Shown here: positions 1 to 8,359 of the stretch, one piece after another
Position numbering within the stretch: position 1 is the first letter of the stretch
Layout: each line of letters begins with the position of its first letter
Assembly: GCF_003182475.1 (NCBI RefSeq)
Contig: NZ_QGTS01000008.1
Location: forward strand, 1 to 64,000
Source of the DNA: Mangrovibacter plantisponsor
GTDB lineage: Bacteria > Pseudomonadota > Gammaproteobacteria > Enterobacterales > Enterobacteriaceae
Direction: 5' to 3'
DNA: 64,000 nt
The notes under the pieces: generated by a model
Database searches by the model: none
What the model saw: only the letters and a program-made list of their open reading frames with translations
Told to the model about the DNA's origin: nothing
Program-made: the position numbers and the translations under genes

Positions 1-203
1 GCCGCCAGTTCATTCTCGCGCTCTGAGGAGGTCATCTGTTGCTGTTGTTTACTGCGCCAGTTGTAGAGCTGGGATTCATACAGGCTGAGTTCACGGGCAG
101 CAGCAGCGACACCGATGCGTTCAGCGAGTTTCAGGGCTTCATCGCGGAATTCGGGTGTGTACTGTTTACGGGCTGTTTTGCTGGTTGATGCTGGTTTTGT
201 CAT
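1..203 (-). CDS. IS3-family transposase OrfA, N-terminal part
   Basis: The reading frame starts at an ATG at 203 and runs without a stop to the window edge, giving 67 codons. The protein begins MTKPASTSKTARKQYTPEF and continues with a helix-turn-helix segment containing LAERIGVAAAARELSL and LYNWRSKQQQ. This is the DNA-binding N-terminus typical of IS3-family OrfA. In the complete element OrfA is fused to the DDE integrase OrfB by programmed frameshifting; that part is not visible here. A GAGGTGATT stretch just upstream is the ribosome site. The same OrfA start recurs at 18299 in a deleted copy. Confidence 0.85.
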   Translation of the reverse strand, partial: MTKPASTSKTARKQYTPEFRDEALKLAERIGVAAAARELSLYESQLYNWRSKQQQQMTSSERENELA

Positions 204-270
204 GAGTAATCACCTCTTACTTGAGAGTTTACTCACTTAGTCGCGTGTCCACTAATGCTGGGTAAGATCA
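1..270 (-). mobile_element. IS3-family insertion sequence, left end (continues outside window)
   Basis: This is the beginning of an IS3-family element transcribed leftwards out of the window. It holds the first part of orfA and a terminal region that reads, on the minus strand, TGATCTTACCCAGCATTAG and then TGGACACGCGACT. A diverged copy of the same terminus occurs at 18231, which is how I placed the outer boundary near 270. From memory the group resembles the ISEhe3/ISSen4-like elements, but I cannot check the exact name. The insertion removes the 3' part of the NmrA-like gene to its right. The other end and the target duplication lie outside the window. Confidence 0.8.
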
Positions 271-646
271 TGTCGCCATCATCAAGGCCAAAAATATTAT
301 AAGAAAAGTCAGACGGGATGAAACGTCGAACTCCAGCCTGGCGGGCTGCCTTGAGTATTTTCAGCTGAGTGTCGACGATGATATCCTTGCCACCGTTCAG
401 CGCGGATACGAAACAAAAAGCCCCCTGTAGTGCATCTACATAACGTTTTTCATTGCGCTCCTGCTGAAGGTCAATCTCAAATATATCAGCCCCTTGTTCT
501 CTCAAGGTTGCCAGCTTACTGACACTCTCCGGGCGCACCAGTATCCTAACCTTTATGTCTTTTTTTCGAAGAAGTGCCTGAGCAATCTCTGCCCCCAGTA
601 CACCTGATGCACCAGCCAGAACAACAATCTTTTTTGTATCAGCCAT
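271..646 (-). pseudogene. NmrA-like NAD(P)-binding protein, 3' end lost to IS insertion
   Basis: The gene starts at ATG 646 behind an AGAGG ribosome site. It encodes about 125 native residues of a Rossmann-fold protein of the NmrA/isoflavone reductase-like type. The dinucleotide loop GASGVLG is near residue 12, and RRFIPSDFSYNIFG near residue 107 is a family signature. Family members are usually 280 to 320 residues, so more than half is missing. The frame runs into the IS end at 270 and stops at 233, adding a short foreign tail. Loss of the substrate-binding half makes activity unlikely. The intact gene was probably a redox enzyme controlled by the divergent TetR gene at 819. Confidence 0.75.
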
Positions 647-764
647 AATAGCCTCTCATTACTGTTTCATGTTGGTAAAATCCAGAATCAATACCCATTC
701 TGGACCGGTCATTGAGTTGGTTCATTTTACCCTATCAAGATATTATGGTATAAAAACCAACACA

Positions 765-794
765 TGTCGGATAACTATAATCGACAACTGTCGG
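765..794. promoter_or_regulatory. Candidate TetR operator over a TATAAT promoter
   Basis: TGTCG at 765-769 and CGACA at 782-786 form an inverted repeat, and a further TGTCGG half-site lies at 789-794. A perfect -10 hexamer TATAAT (776-781) sits between the arms. The site lies between the divergent NmrA-like gene and the TetR gene. This fits autoregulation plus control of the neighbour, but that is inference from position and symmetry. Confidence 0.45.
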
Positions 795-818
795 TTTGCA
801 AATTAATTTGAGGTCTGA

Positions 819-1430
819 TTGTCTATAAACACAGGTAAAGAGGAAACAGCTGTCTGTGATGTACGTATAGAGCGCACGCGTACACGGTTAGCTGATGCGG
901 TCTTGAAACTTGCAGCTGAATGCGATATTGCGACAGTGTCAGTGACAGACCTTACAAGACTGGCTGGTGTCAATCGCGGTACATTTTACGACCATGCTCA
1001 ATCGCCAATTGAACTGTTAACTCGAGTATTATCGTGTGAGCTGGACGATGTTCGCAGGGCAGGAATGGCTCAATTACGTCAGGAGGGGCTGTTATTTCGT
1101 CATCTGACCCGAAGCACCCTGAGTGGAATATTGCAACACGTACTCAAACATGAAGCAATTTACGCAGGGCAATCATCGAATTATGCCTTACGTATTGTAC
1201 TTGCTGAACATATTGAACATTCCATGCTCGCTATTCTGGGGGAGGGTTTTGTTAAAGTACCAATGCCTGAAATGGAAACGAAGGCACTTGTTGCCGCCTA
1301 TCTTGGTCATGGTGCAGTGGGAGCAATTGAGGCCTGGCTTCGGTTACCTCGCCCTCGAAATGAAAGTACACTTTTGTCTTCTATTGAGGGTATGTATCCT
1401 TCATGGCTTGCACCAGAACTGAGAGAATAA
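819..1430 (+). CDS. TetR/AcrR-family transcriptional regulator
   Basis: The protein has 203 residues with an N-terminal TetR-type helix-turn-helix. The segment from about residue 20 to 65 includes RTRTRLADAVLKLAAE and VTDLTRLAGVNRGTFYDHA, the recognition helix region. The C-terminal ligand domain has no close relative I recognise. The start is a TTG at 819 with a GAGG ribosome site six bases upstream; no ATG gives a complete HTH. It is divergent from the truncated NmrA-like gene, with a dyad between them that may be its operator. The likely role is repression of the neighbouring oxidoreductase gene, whose 3' half is now gone, so the regulator may have lost its target. Confidence 0.8.
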   Translation: MSINTGKEETAVCDVRIERTRTRLADAVLKLAAECDIATVSVTDLTRLAGVNRGTFYDHAQSPIELLTRVLSCELDDVRRAGMAQLRQEGLLFRHLTRSTLSGILQHVLKHEAIYAGQSSNYALRIVLAEHIEHSMLAILGEGFVKVPMPEMETKALVAAYLGHGAVGAIEAWLRLPRPRNESTLLSSIEGMYPSWLAPELRE

Positions 1431-1485
1431 CCATTCAAAATGATGTTCAAGTATGCATCTTCTCAGGTATATGGGTGTATTTTCA

Positions 1486-2139
1486 TCATAATAATTGTCC
1501 ACTATGGGTATCCAGAACGAGAATTGCCTTCTGAACGATGGCTACCAGTTCTTCATAACTTGCTCCGTCACGAGCCTGCAGAGACAGGCCGCCCTGGACA
1601 GCAAGAAAGAAACGAGCCAGACCAGCCGCCTGTTCAGGAAGTAACTCACCTTCTGACACGCCTTTTTCAAACCGTTCCTCCAGTTTTTGTAATGCCTGAG
1701 CACGGGCATTGCGGACAATTTTCCCCAGAACTGCATTGCCTTCCTCGCCTACAGAAGACAAAGCCAGCATACAACCTGGTGGATCTTCCGAATTTCCTGC
1801 CACCCCATGTATTGCGGGTGAATCCATAAGATAGTGCGTTATTGCTTCACGCAATGTAGCTACTTTATTAAACCTCTCCCATGAGCGTGCCTTATAGTGT
1901 TTCGTATAATGCTCAAGTGCTGATTCATACAGTGCTTCTTTAGAGCCAAATGCAGCATAAAGACTCGGTGGAGATATACCCATCGCTGAAGTTAAATCGG
2001 TAAGAGACGTAGCTGAAAACCCCTTACGCCAGAACAATCTCATAGCTGCAGTTAGTGCCACATCACGATCAAACACACGCGGCCTTCCCCTTACTTTATT
2101 TCTGGGTACTGATGTACCGTTTGATAATATTTTCTTCAT
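1486..2139 (-). CDS. TetR/AcrR-family transcriptional regulator of the adjacent SDR gene
   Basis: This 217-residue protein has a typical TetR HTH: RGRPRVFDRDVALTAAMRLFW leads into LTDLTSAMGISPPSLYAAFGSKEALY at about residues 45 to 70. The C-terminal half holds PPGCMLALSS and resembles the C-terminal domains of regulators that control reductases for small electrophiles. It is divergently arranged with the SDR gene at 2221. A 16-base palindrome in the 81-bp spacer is the probable operator. TetR plus divergent SDR is a common enterobacterial pair. The inducer cannot be read from the sequence. Confidence 0.85.
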   Translation of the reverse strand: MKKILSNGTSVPRNKVRGRPRVFDRDVALTAAMRLFWRKGFSATSLTDLTSAMGISPPSLYAAFGSKEALYESALEHYTKHYKARSWERFNKVATLREAITHYLMDSPAIHGVAGNSEDPPGCMLALSSVGEEGNAVLGKIVRNARAQALQKLEERFEKGVSEGELLPEQAAGLARFFLAVQGGLSLQARDGASYEELVAIVQKAILVLDTHSGQLL

Positions 2140-2190
2140 CGTTCACTACATAAATTGGTTGATTACAGATGTTATCGATTATATAAGATA

Positions 2191-2206
2191 TGTAGTAATC
2201 ACTACA
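2191..2206. promoter_or_regulatory. Probable TetR operator between regulator and SDR gene
   Basis: TGTAGT, a four-base centre AATC, then ACTACA make a perfect six-base inverted repeat. It is placed 15 bases before the SDR start codon and 52 bases before the regulator start. A TetR dimer bound here would cover both promoters. Confidence 0.6.
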
Positions 2207-2220
2207 ATAAGAGGTTTGGT

Positions 2221-2961
2221 ATGTATCAACTGGAAGGTAAACGAGCGCTTGTGACAGGTGCCTCGCGTGGTATCGGTGCAGCAATAGCAGTGATGCTGGC
2301 CGAACATGGTGCAAACGTTGCTATTACGTATCAAAATTCTGATAGCGCAGCACAAAATGTGGTGAGTTCCATAGAAGCATTTGGACGCAAGGCATTTGCT
2401 ATTAAAGCCGATAGCGCAGATGCCCTGGCTGTTTCAGATTCGGTGGAACAGGCTGTTGCACAGTTGGGAGGACTGGACATTCTTGTTAATAATGCCGGTA
2501 TTGGGCGGCCTAGTTTGTTGGCAGATATGAGCCTGGACCAGATTAACGCATTACTTGATGTGAATGTACGAAGCGTCATTGTCGCGTCAAAAGCGGCCAT
2601 ATCACACTTACGGGACGGAGGTCGCATTATTTCCATTGGTTCGAGTGCGGCCGAACGTGTCTCTGTTCCAGGCATGTCCGTCTATGCAGCGACCAAGTCA
2701 GCCTTGCTGGCATTGACTCGGGGATTGGCTCGTGAGCTGGGACCTCAAGGTATTACTGTAAATCTGGTTCATCCAGGGTCTACTGATACAGAGCTCAACC
2801 CTGATACAGGCGATTTTGCTGATCACCAACGCGCACTAACTGCACTTGGTCGTTTTGGCAAACCTGAGGATATTGCAGCAGCGGTTGTTTTTCTTGCCGG
2901 ACCTTCAGCCAGACAGATCACTGGGACTGGAATCGTTGTAGATGGTGGTGCAAATGCTTAG
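2221..2961 (+). CDS. SDR-family NAD(P)-dependent oxidoreductase
   Basis: The 246-residue protein is a classical short-chain dehydrogenase/reductase. The cofactor loop TGASRGIG is at residues 12-19 and NNAG follows at about 90-93. The active-site serines are near 141-142 and the YxxxK pair is Y155/K159 in SVYAATKS. The C-terminus ends GIVVDGGANA as in FabG-like enzymes. The ATG at 2221 is chosen because it starts the Rossmann strand directly and follows AGAGG; an upstream in-frame start would add 22 unrelated residues and cover the operator. It should reduce or oxidise a carbonyl/alcohol substrate in the cytosol. The substrate is unknown, and control by the divergent TetR protein is likely. 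Confidence 0.9.
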   Translation: MYQLEGKRALVTGASRGIGAAIAVMLAEHGANVAITYQNSDSAAQNVVSSIEAFGRKAFAIKADSADALAVSDSVEQAVAQLGGLDILVNNAGIGRPSLLADMSLDQINALLDVNVRSVIVASKAAISHLRDGGRIISIGSSAAERVSVPGMSVYAATKSALLALTRGLARELGPQGITVNLVHPGSTDTELNPDTGDFADHQRALTALGRFGKPEDIAAAVVFLAGPSARQITGTGIVVDGGANA

Positions 2962-3441
2962 CAACAGCCGAGCTGAACGCGCCTGTACTATCGGCAACAT
3001 CAGCGATGATTTCGTTAGCGATCGAATCAACGTTGATAAAGCCAGTATGCGTAGTGTGGAATCGACCTTTGGATGGAAGATACCGCTAAATCCACGCTGG
3101 ACAGCGAATTATACCTTTACGCAGTCTGAACAGTAAAACAATCAGTACTCAGATATTCCATTGAACAAATTACCGAAGAATATGTTCAATCCCCCCCCCA
3201 GGACTGGCAGGCAACCCCTGAAGTGCTCTTCTTAAGTCGCCTGAACCTGGGTACCTCGGGGTATCTGAGTTGGACCTCTTGCAAGGGACGCCATCCTATA
3301 TTCGGTGGATTTAGGTCTGCATTATAACCTGCGGGTCTCTGCAGAAGTGTAGAACGTTCTTGATAAGAGATTGAGTACAATACCGACGATACAGTAGTGG
3401 ATGGTCGTCGTTTTTCTGTGGGTCTGACCTCTAATTTCTGA
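2962..3441 (+). pseudogene. Remnant of a TonB-dependent outer-membrane receptor (C-terminal part)
   Basis: Several frame-shifted pieces resemble the last strands of a catecholate siderophore receptor such as CirA. An early piece reads INVDKASMRSVESTFGWKIP then RWTANYTFTQSEQ. Later pieces read LGLHYNLRVSAEV, and finally YNTDDTVVDGRRFSVGLTSNF followed by a stop at 3439-3441. The terminal phenylalanine after alternating polar/apolar residues is the usual outer-membrane beta-barrel end signal. Frames change at least twice and stops intervene, and a run of nine C at about 3191 lies at one break. No start, plug domain or TonB box is present. The piece is a dead fragment abutting the SDR gene. Confidence 0.6.
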
Positions 3442-3703
3442 TGAACCGATTATGAAAGCTCCGGGTAACAGCAGTGTCAAATATTTCAGAGACCGTTTAG
3501 CAATCATATTATTCTTGCTATGTAATGGATTACGTATCCAGAAGCCATGATTATGGCGGACCTTCAGCCACCAAGATAACAGGTACCGTGTTCGTATGGG
3601 TGAGAAGTGAGAAGCAAGGGGAAAAACATATCTTCTCTGGTCCAATATTTGTCTTGAATTACGTTAAAAAATCTGACAGAGAGTGCTTTTCCGAAAGAGT
3701 CAG

Positions 3704-4645
3704 TTATTTGGGTTCATTGAGCGATGAACCATCACGATATGATATTCGGTGTTCCGACGGGGAAGTACCATAAGTTCTCTTAAAAACAGTACTAAATGCA
3801 CTCTCTGAAACATATCCCACACGATAAGCTATCTGTTTTATTGATTCGTTACTAAATCTGAGCGCCTTACTTGCTACTCGCATTCTCCATTGTATCAGGT
3901 AGTGTATGGCAGTGGTTCCTGTTAATTTTATAAACAAGCGCGCAAATCCTGTACGCGACATCCCCGCTAACGATGCCAGTTCAGCCAGGAGCCAGTTTCT
4001 GGCCGGATCTGAATGTATCGCACTAAGTGTGCGCATGATACGAGCATCCAACAGTGCGCCCATCCACCCACTGAGCCCTGCATTTGCTGATATTATCCAA
4101 CTACGGATACTCTCGATCATGATTAATTGCATCAGATGATTACCTGCTAATAATGAACCCGGGCGCTGGTGTTGGATCTCTTTATGAAGCGTACTCATAA
4201 GCCAGCTAAGAGACGATGATGAATCTGAATGGTGATTAATAAATATTACATCAGGCAAGATATCAAGCAGGTAACCCGCAGTGACCTTTTCAACCTCCAT
4301 TTTGCCCGAAAGTATGACATTATCGTTTCCTCCCAGCTCAGCCATCCCTTGTATAATTTCGTAATGGACATCCTCAAAATGAATGCTTTCAATATCAGGA
4401 TTTGTTGCCATTATAAAGGGCGAAAAACGAGTCAGAATTACACTATCACCAGGCTCCAGACTCTTCCACCTCTGCTCGTTTTCAAGACGAAACCAGAGAT
4501 AACCTTTTCTCACATTAATGAACTTCATGCCAGAAAAACCATTATATCTTATAGACCATGCAGGACCACCGCGTTGTCCTATGGTGACATAACTGCGAGC
4601 ATCCAGAAGTTGTAAGATGTCAGATAGAGGATCATTGGTACTCAT
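3704..4645 (-). CDS. AraC-family transcriptional regulator (cupin_6 N-terminal domain)
   Basis: The protein has 313 residues. Its N-terminal half (about 15-195) resembles the AraC-binding cupin_6 domain, with GPAWSIRYNG and ILTRFSPFIM. The C-terminal 100 residues hold two HTH motifs: LAELASLAGMSRTGFARLFIKLTGTTAIHYL and IKQIAYRVGYVSESAFSTVFKRTYGTSPSEHR. This layout is common among regulators of redox or detoxification genes. It diverges from the secreted SMP-30-like gene at 4812. Two identical ten-base direct repeats lie between them, the expected binding pattern for an AraC protein. Activation of the neighbour is the likely role. Confidence 0.88.
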   Translation of the reverse strand: MSTNDPLSDILQLLDARSYVTIGQRGGPAWSIRYNGFSGMKFINVRKGYLWFRLENEQRWKSLEPGDSVILTRFSPFIMATNPDIESIHFEDVHYEIIQGMAELGGNDNVILSGKMEVEKVTAGYLLDILPDVIFINHHSDSSSSLSWLMSTLHKEIQHQRPGSLLAGNHLMQLIMIESIRSWIISANAGLSGWMGALLDARIMRTLSAIHSDPARNWLLAELASLAGMSRTGFARLFIKLTGTTAIHYLIQWRMRVASKALRFSNESIKQIAYRVGYVSESAFSTVFKRTYGTSPSEHRISYRDGSSLNEPK

Positions 4646-4697
4646 AAAAAAGCCTTTGCTACTTTTAACTATTAAATATGTTACTTTCTTTATGTTA

Positions 4698-4732
4698 AAT
4701 TAACAACTCTTTAAGTGAGATGAATTAACAAC
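4698..4732. promoter_or_regulatory. Direct-repeat AraC-type binding sites
   Basis: AATTAACAAC occurs twice, at 4698-4707 and 4723-4732, 25 bases apart start to start, hence on nearly the same helix face after about 2.4 turns. The repeats lie between the divergent AraC regulator and the SMP-30-like gene, 80 to 114 bases before the latter's start codon. Direct repeats are the usual AraC-family operator form. Binding is inferred. Confidence 0.5.
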
Positions 4733-4811
4733 CCATGAAAGCATGCGTATTAAGCAAAATGACTTAACACTACTCAAGTGAGCTTTGCTGAAGCGTTATG
4801 AAGGAGTTTTT

Positions 4812-5828
4812 GTGAATAATAAAAGAATCATTTTTTCCACCCTGCTATTTTTATCCTCCACAATTCAAGTGATGGCGGGTCCAATGCTGGACTATAAAAA
4901 CAGTGTGATAAATCCTGAAAAAATAACATTCCCAGAGAATAAATTACAAACCGCTCAGGCGAAAATGTGGAAAGTTATAACGGATAATACAACCCTCCTG
5001 GAGGGGCCTGCATTTGACATGTTGGGTAACCTGTATTTAACGGATATTTATCATGGCGAAGTATTGAAAGTTAATAAAGAAAAGCAACTTTCTGTTGTTC
5101 TTCGTAGCAAGGATTTTTCACCAAGCTCAATTTTGATAAGCAAAAACAATAAGTTAATTATTGCCGCAGTTTCCTTTGATGGGACTAAAGGAAAAATATT
5201 TTCAATGAATCCAGATGGGAGTGACATCCGGACTATTGTAAGTTCAGATAAAGGCTTTAAACCAAACGACATGGTTTTTGATGAATGGGGGGGGATATAC
5301 TTTACTGATGCCAGTGGGAACAGTGGCAATCTAACTGGTGGGGTTTATTATATATCCTCTGACTTTAAGTCCATTAGTCCAGTACTTAAAAATATTAGCG
5401 GTGGAAATGGGATCGCACTATCACCCGATGGGAAAACGCTATGGGTAATTGAGTTTTCTGCTGGCGTGCTACATCGTCTTATTATGCAGGATAAAACTCA
5501 TATACGTGCATTTGGTGAAAACATTGCTTATCGCTTTAATGGACTTGCAGCCGATTCAATGAAAGCGGACAGTGATGGAAATCTTTACATTGCAATGCAT
5601 GGGCAGGGGCGGGTTGTTGTATTGAACAAAAATGCAGTTCCAATTGGGCAGATAATACTTGACGGACAAGATAAAGGTTACTACCTACGTTCTACAAATC
5701 TTGCTTTTCGGCCAGGTACACGTGAAGTTTATATAGTATCAAGTAACGATGAGGAATTAAACACTGGTGGAGGTGTATTTAAATCATATGCCTTTGCCCC
5801 ATCCTTAAAACCTTACTGGATAAAATAA
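4812..5828 (+). CDS. Secreted SMP-30/gluconolactonase-like beta-propeller protein
   Basis: The start is a GTG at 4812, because AAGGAG lies six bases upstream and the protein then begins with a clean Sec signal peptide (MNNKRIIFSTLLFLSSTIQVMAG). The mature protein of about 315 residues shows propeller signatures: EGPAFDMLGNLYLTDIYHGEVLKV, PNDMVFDEWGGIYFTDASG, NGIALSPDGKTLWVIEF and MKADSDGNLYIAMHGQGRV. These match SMP-30/gluconolactonase/LRE-like six-bladed propellers, which hydrolyse lactones using a bound divalent metal. Acidic and asparagine positions expected for the metal site (E in EGP, N in PNDMV, N in GNGIAL, D in MKADSDG) are present. Substrate is unknown. The product should act in the periplasm. 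Confidence 0.75.
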   Translation: MNNKRIIFSTLLFLSSTIQVMAGPMLDYKNSVINPEKITFPENKLQTAQAKMWKVITDNTTLLEGPAFDMLGNLYLTDIYHGEVLKVNKEKQLSVVLRSKDFSPSSILISKNNKLIIAAVSFDGTKGKIFSMNPDGSDIRTIVSSDKGFKPNDMVFDEWGGIYFTDASGNSGNLTGGVYYISSDFKSISPVLKNISGGNGIALSPDGKTLWVIEFSAGVLHRLIMQDKTHIRAFGENIAYRFNGLAADSMKADSDGNLYIAMHGQGRVVVLNKNAVPIGQIILDGQDKGYYLRSTNLAFRPGTREVYIVSSNDEELNTGGGVFKSYAFAPSLKPYWIK

Positions 5829-5977
5829 ATGCCATTATTTATAGTTAACTAATCGGTTATTATATTGCCAGTTAGTAATAGTTTATATAAATTTACTACA
5901 TAACCTCAGGGTGCCCGATACCCGGCACCCGACTTCAGCAGTCCTGTAACAGCCTGTCCTGAGTACATGCTCAGAAA

Positions 5978-6259
5978 GACTGGGTGGCTGAACGGGATAA
6001 AGAACCGGCCGTTATCCAAAAGACTGCGACATATTTAGCAAAGCGCCTAAAATTAACGTTGTCTTTATTGAAAAATATCAGGCTGAGTTTAGCTTCGGGT
6101 TGCCCTAAGCGGCTGGTATGCCAGACTCACACGTCGCTATCAAACCCGGCCCGCACCAGAAATCCCGGCATTGAGGGTCTGGATACTGCTGTCAGTCAGG
6201 CATTCGCTGAAGCAAAGCTGCGTTATGGTGCACCTCGTCTCACCGAAATACAGCCCTAA
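5978..6259 (+). pseudogene. IS3-family transposase remnant (orfA end and orfB start)
   Basis: The forward strand encodes AERDKEPAVIQKTATYLAKRLK, the leucine-zipper end of an IS3 OrfA. In another frame FIEKYQAEFSF and GWYARLTRRYQTRPAPEIP follow, which match the start of OrfB. The last piece is VSQAFAEAKLRYGAPRLT before divergence and a stop at 6257-6259. Frames shift at least twice, so no product is possible. The sequence belongs to the same IS type as the fragments at 1-270 and 18231-18430. Terminal repeats were not found on either side. Confidence 0.7.
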
Positions 6260-6529
6260 CAGGTGTCTGAAGTCCAATGTAACGAAAATGAACATTTATT
6301 AAGTAACCAACTGATATATAGAAATATAATAGACACTAAAAACGTCAGAAAGTAGCTCTTGTTTATCAAAAAAGGCACATACCGGACTCCATTTTCTACT
6401 AATCGATTATTCGGACAACGATTTAGCTGTTACCGTAGTTTTCGTACGGTTACTCATTGAGCCCTATATATTGCAATATTTGATGATACCGTTTGCAACA
6501 GTGCACATTAACAATACCTTAACCAAAAT

Positions 6530-6567
6530 GGGGGGCAATAAAGCGTTTTATTGGACGTTTGCCCCCC
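6530..6567. repeat. Inverted repeat with nine-base arms
   Basis: GGGGGGCAA at 6530-6538 pairs perfectly with TTGCCCCCC at 6559-6567 across a 20-base A/T-rich loop. It may be part of an old mobile-element end or a transcription barrier; the sequence does not decide. Confidence 0.5.
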
Positions 6568-6626
6568 AGCAGTAGAGGATATCCTTCCAGTGCACCTATA
6601 CACAGAACCAGAGCACGACTTTTTGA

Positions 6627-6658
6627 CCATTCCCACCCCGTGGGGAATGGTCTTTTTT
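6627..6658 (+). terminator. Rho-independent terminator
   Basis: CCATTCCCA pairs with TGGGGAATGG around a short C/G loop, followed by TCTTTTTT. The polarity suits rightward transcription from the decayed region; the intact gene it served is not visible. Confidence 0.7.
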
Positions 6659-6807
6659 AACCTTCCAGGCATACCGTTATCTTTCGGGGCAAACGGATAA
6701 CACAGTGATGTGGTTCGACCGGGAGATCTGGTCAACGGGATTGCTGAATCACTGGCTTATGTCCGGAAAAAGCCAGGCACCGGCTCGATGTTACAGATCA
6801 ACAATAC

Positions 6808-8277
6808 CTAACTACATTCACTCCATGAATACCCTTCTCTCGTGATCATTGCATCCGAAGCAACAGGTCCCCATGTACCAGCCCGGTAAGGTTTTGGCCG
6901 TTCACCATCATTTTCCCAGGCATCGACAATAGAATCGACCCAGGACCAGGCTGCTTCGATTTCATCACGTCTTAAAAATAAAGTCTGCACACCACACATT
7001 GCTTCAAACAATATACGTTCATAAGCATCAGCCAATGGCGTTTTACCAAAAGCCTCTGAATAACTCAGATCCAGACTGGTAGTCCAAAGGTGGTGCTTGT
7101 GGTCGAGCCCGGGAGTTTTATTGAGGATCTCAATCTCAATGCCCTCATCGGGTTGCAGGCGAATAATGAGCTTGTTTTGCGGCAGTTGCTTAAAAGATGA
7201 ATCGAAGATATTTATTTGCGGTTTCCGAAAGTAGACGACAATTTCAGAGCATTTTATCGGCATCCGCTTTCCTGTACGTAAATAAAAAGGGACACCAGCC
7301 CACCTCCAGTTGTCGATATCCACACGTATTGCTGCAAAAGTTTCGGTATGACTTCCATGATTAGCACCGGTTTCTTCAATATAACCGGGCACTTTCTTAT
7401 CCTGAACAAAACCAGCGGTATACTGGCCTCGAACGGTTTTATCCCGGATATCATTTTTCGTAATTGGCCTAAGGGCCTTCAACACTTTAACCTTTTCATC
7501 ACGAATAGCATCCGCTGACAAGTTTTCCGGAGGCGACATCGCAACCAACGTTAGTATCTGCAAGAGATGGCTTTGTATCATATCTTTCAACTGACCAGCC
7601 CGGTCAAAATATCCCCAACGCCCTTCAATGCCGATTTCCTCAGAAACAGTAATCTGGACATGCTCAATCGCACGATTATCCCAGTTATTAACAAAAAGGG
7701 AATTGGCAAAACGTAGAGCAAGCAAGTTCAGTACCGTCTCTTTACCAAGATAATGATCAATACGGTATACCTGCTTTTCAGTGAAATACTGACTCACAAT
7801 ACCGTCAATATTTTTGAAAGATGAGAGTGAGCTGCCGAGAGGTTTTTCCATAACGACCCGCGATGTCGGATAGTTCAGTTTTGCTTCCCCCAGTCCTTTA
7901 CATGTCGCATAAAAGGTTGACGGTGGTAACGCAAAATAATAGATATTCTTGTCACCGTTTAGCATTTCACCCAATACTTTGAATCGTGAAGTATCATTTA
8001 CGTCCAGGTTGAAAAATGCTAAACGGCGACTAAATCCTTCCCAGGTGGCTTTATCGATATCAAAATCGGTGAAACTCTCAAGGGCATCCTTTGCTACCGA
8101 CAGATAATCCGCATTGTTCCATTTCGCGCGGCCGACACCTATAATACGTGTATCTGCATGCAACAGACCTGCCTTTTCAAGCGAATACAACGATGGCAGC
8201 AATTTACGCCGTGTTAGGTCCCCTTTAGCACCGAATATAACAATGTTACATGCCGGTGTTGACTTTTCTGTTATCAT
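6808..8277 (-). CDS. zwf: Glucose-6-phosphate dehydrogenase (accessory copy)
   Basis: The product has 489 residues, full length for bacterial Zwf. It oxidises glucose 6-phosphate to 6-phosphogluconolactone with reduction of NADP+, the entry step of the pentose phosphate pathway. The cofactor loop GAKGDLTRRKLLPSL is at residues 16-30; most family members read GASGDL. EKPLG is at 144-148, and the active-site motif RIDHYLGKE is at 172-180. The neighbours are a TetR gene immediately upstream on the same strand and IS debris downstream, not the edd/eda or yebK context of the usual enterobacterial zwf. I therefore take it as a second, acquired copy that supplies NADPH. The rest of the genome is needed to show that another zwf exists. 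Confidence 0.9.
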   Translation of the reverse strand: MITEKSTPACNIVIFGAKGDLTRRKLLPSLYSLEKAGLLHADTRIIGVGRAKWNNADYLSVAKDALESFTDFDIDKATWEGFSRRLAFFNLDVNDTSRFKVLGEMLNGDKNIYYFALPPSTFYATCKGLGEAKLNYPTSRVVMEKPLGSSLSSFKNIDGIVSQYFTEKQVYRIDHYLGKETVLNLLALRFANSLFVNNWDNRAIEHVQITVSEEIGIEGRWGYFDRAGQLKDMIQSHLLQILTLVAMSPPENLSADAIRDEKVKVLKALRPITKNDIRDKTVRGQYTAGFVQDKKVPGYIEETGANHGSHTETFAAIRVDIDNWRWAGVPFYLRTGKRMPIKCSEIVVYFRKPQINIFDSSFKQLPQNKLIIRLQPDEGIEIEILNKTPGLDHKHHLWTTSLDLSYSEAFGKTPLADAYERILFEAMCGVQTLFLRRDEIEAAWSWVDSIVDAWENDGERPKPYRAGTWGPVASDAMITREGYSWSECS

Positions 8278-8359
8278 GCAACTTCCTTACTCTTAGCAAT
8301 TACAACTGCAATTAAAAATTACCTAAGAATGACTACTCGATGCTCAGCAGACTATGAGA

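Larger units (their letters stand above)
6260..6807. other. Gene-free spacer with two hairpins
   Basis: No convincing gene lies in these 548 bases. Two stem-loops, annotated separately, occur at 6530-6567 and 6627-6658. A short open stretch from about 6700 to 6804 encodes VVRPGDLVNGIAESLAYVRKK and then GTGSMLQINNT before a stop. It has no start and I could not assign it, so it may be the tail of a lost gene. Confidence 0.5.

Noticed and set aside
6700-6804. Coding remnant VVRPGDLVNGIAESLAYVRKK beside the zwf copy.
   Set aside because: It has no start and I could not tie it to a family with confidence, so it is only mentioned in the spacer entry.
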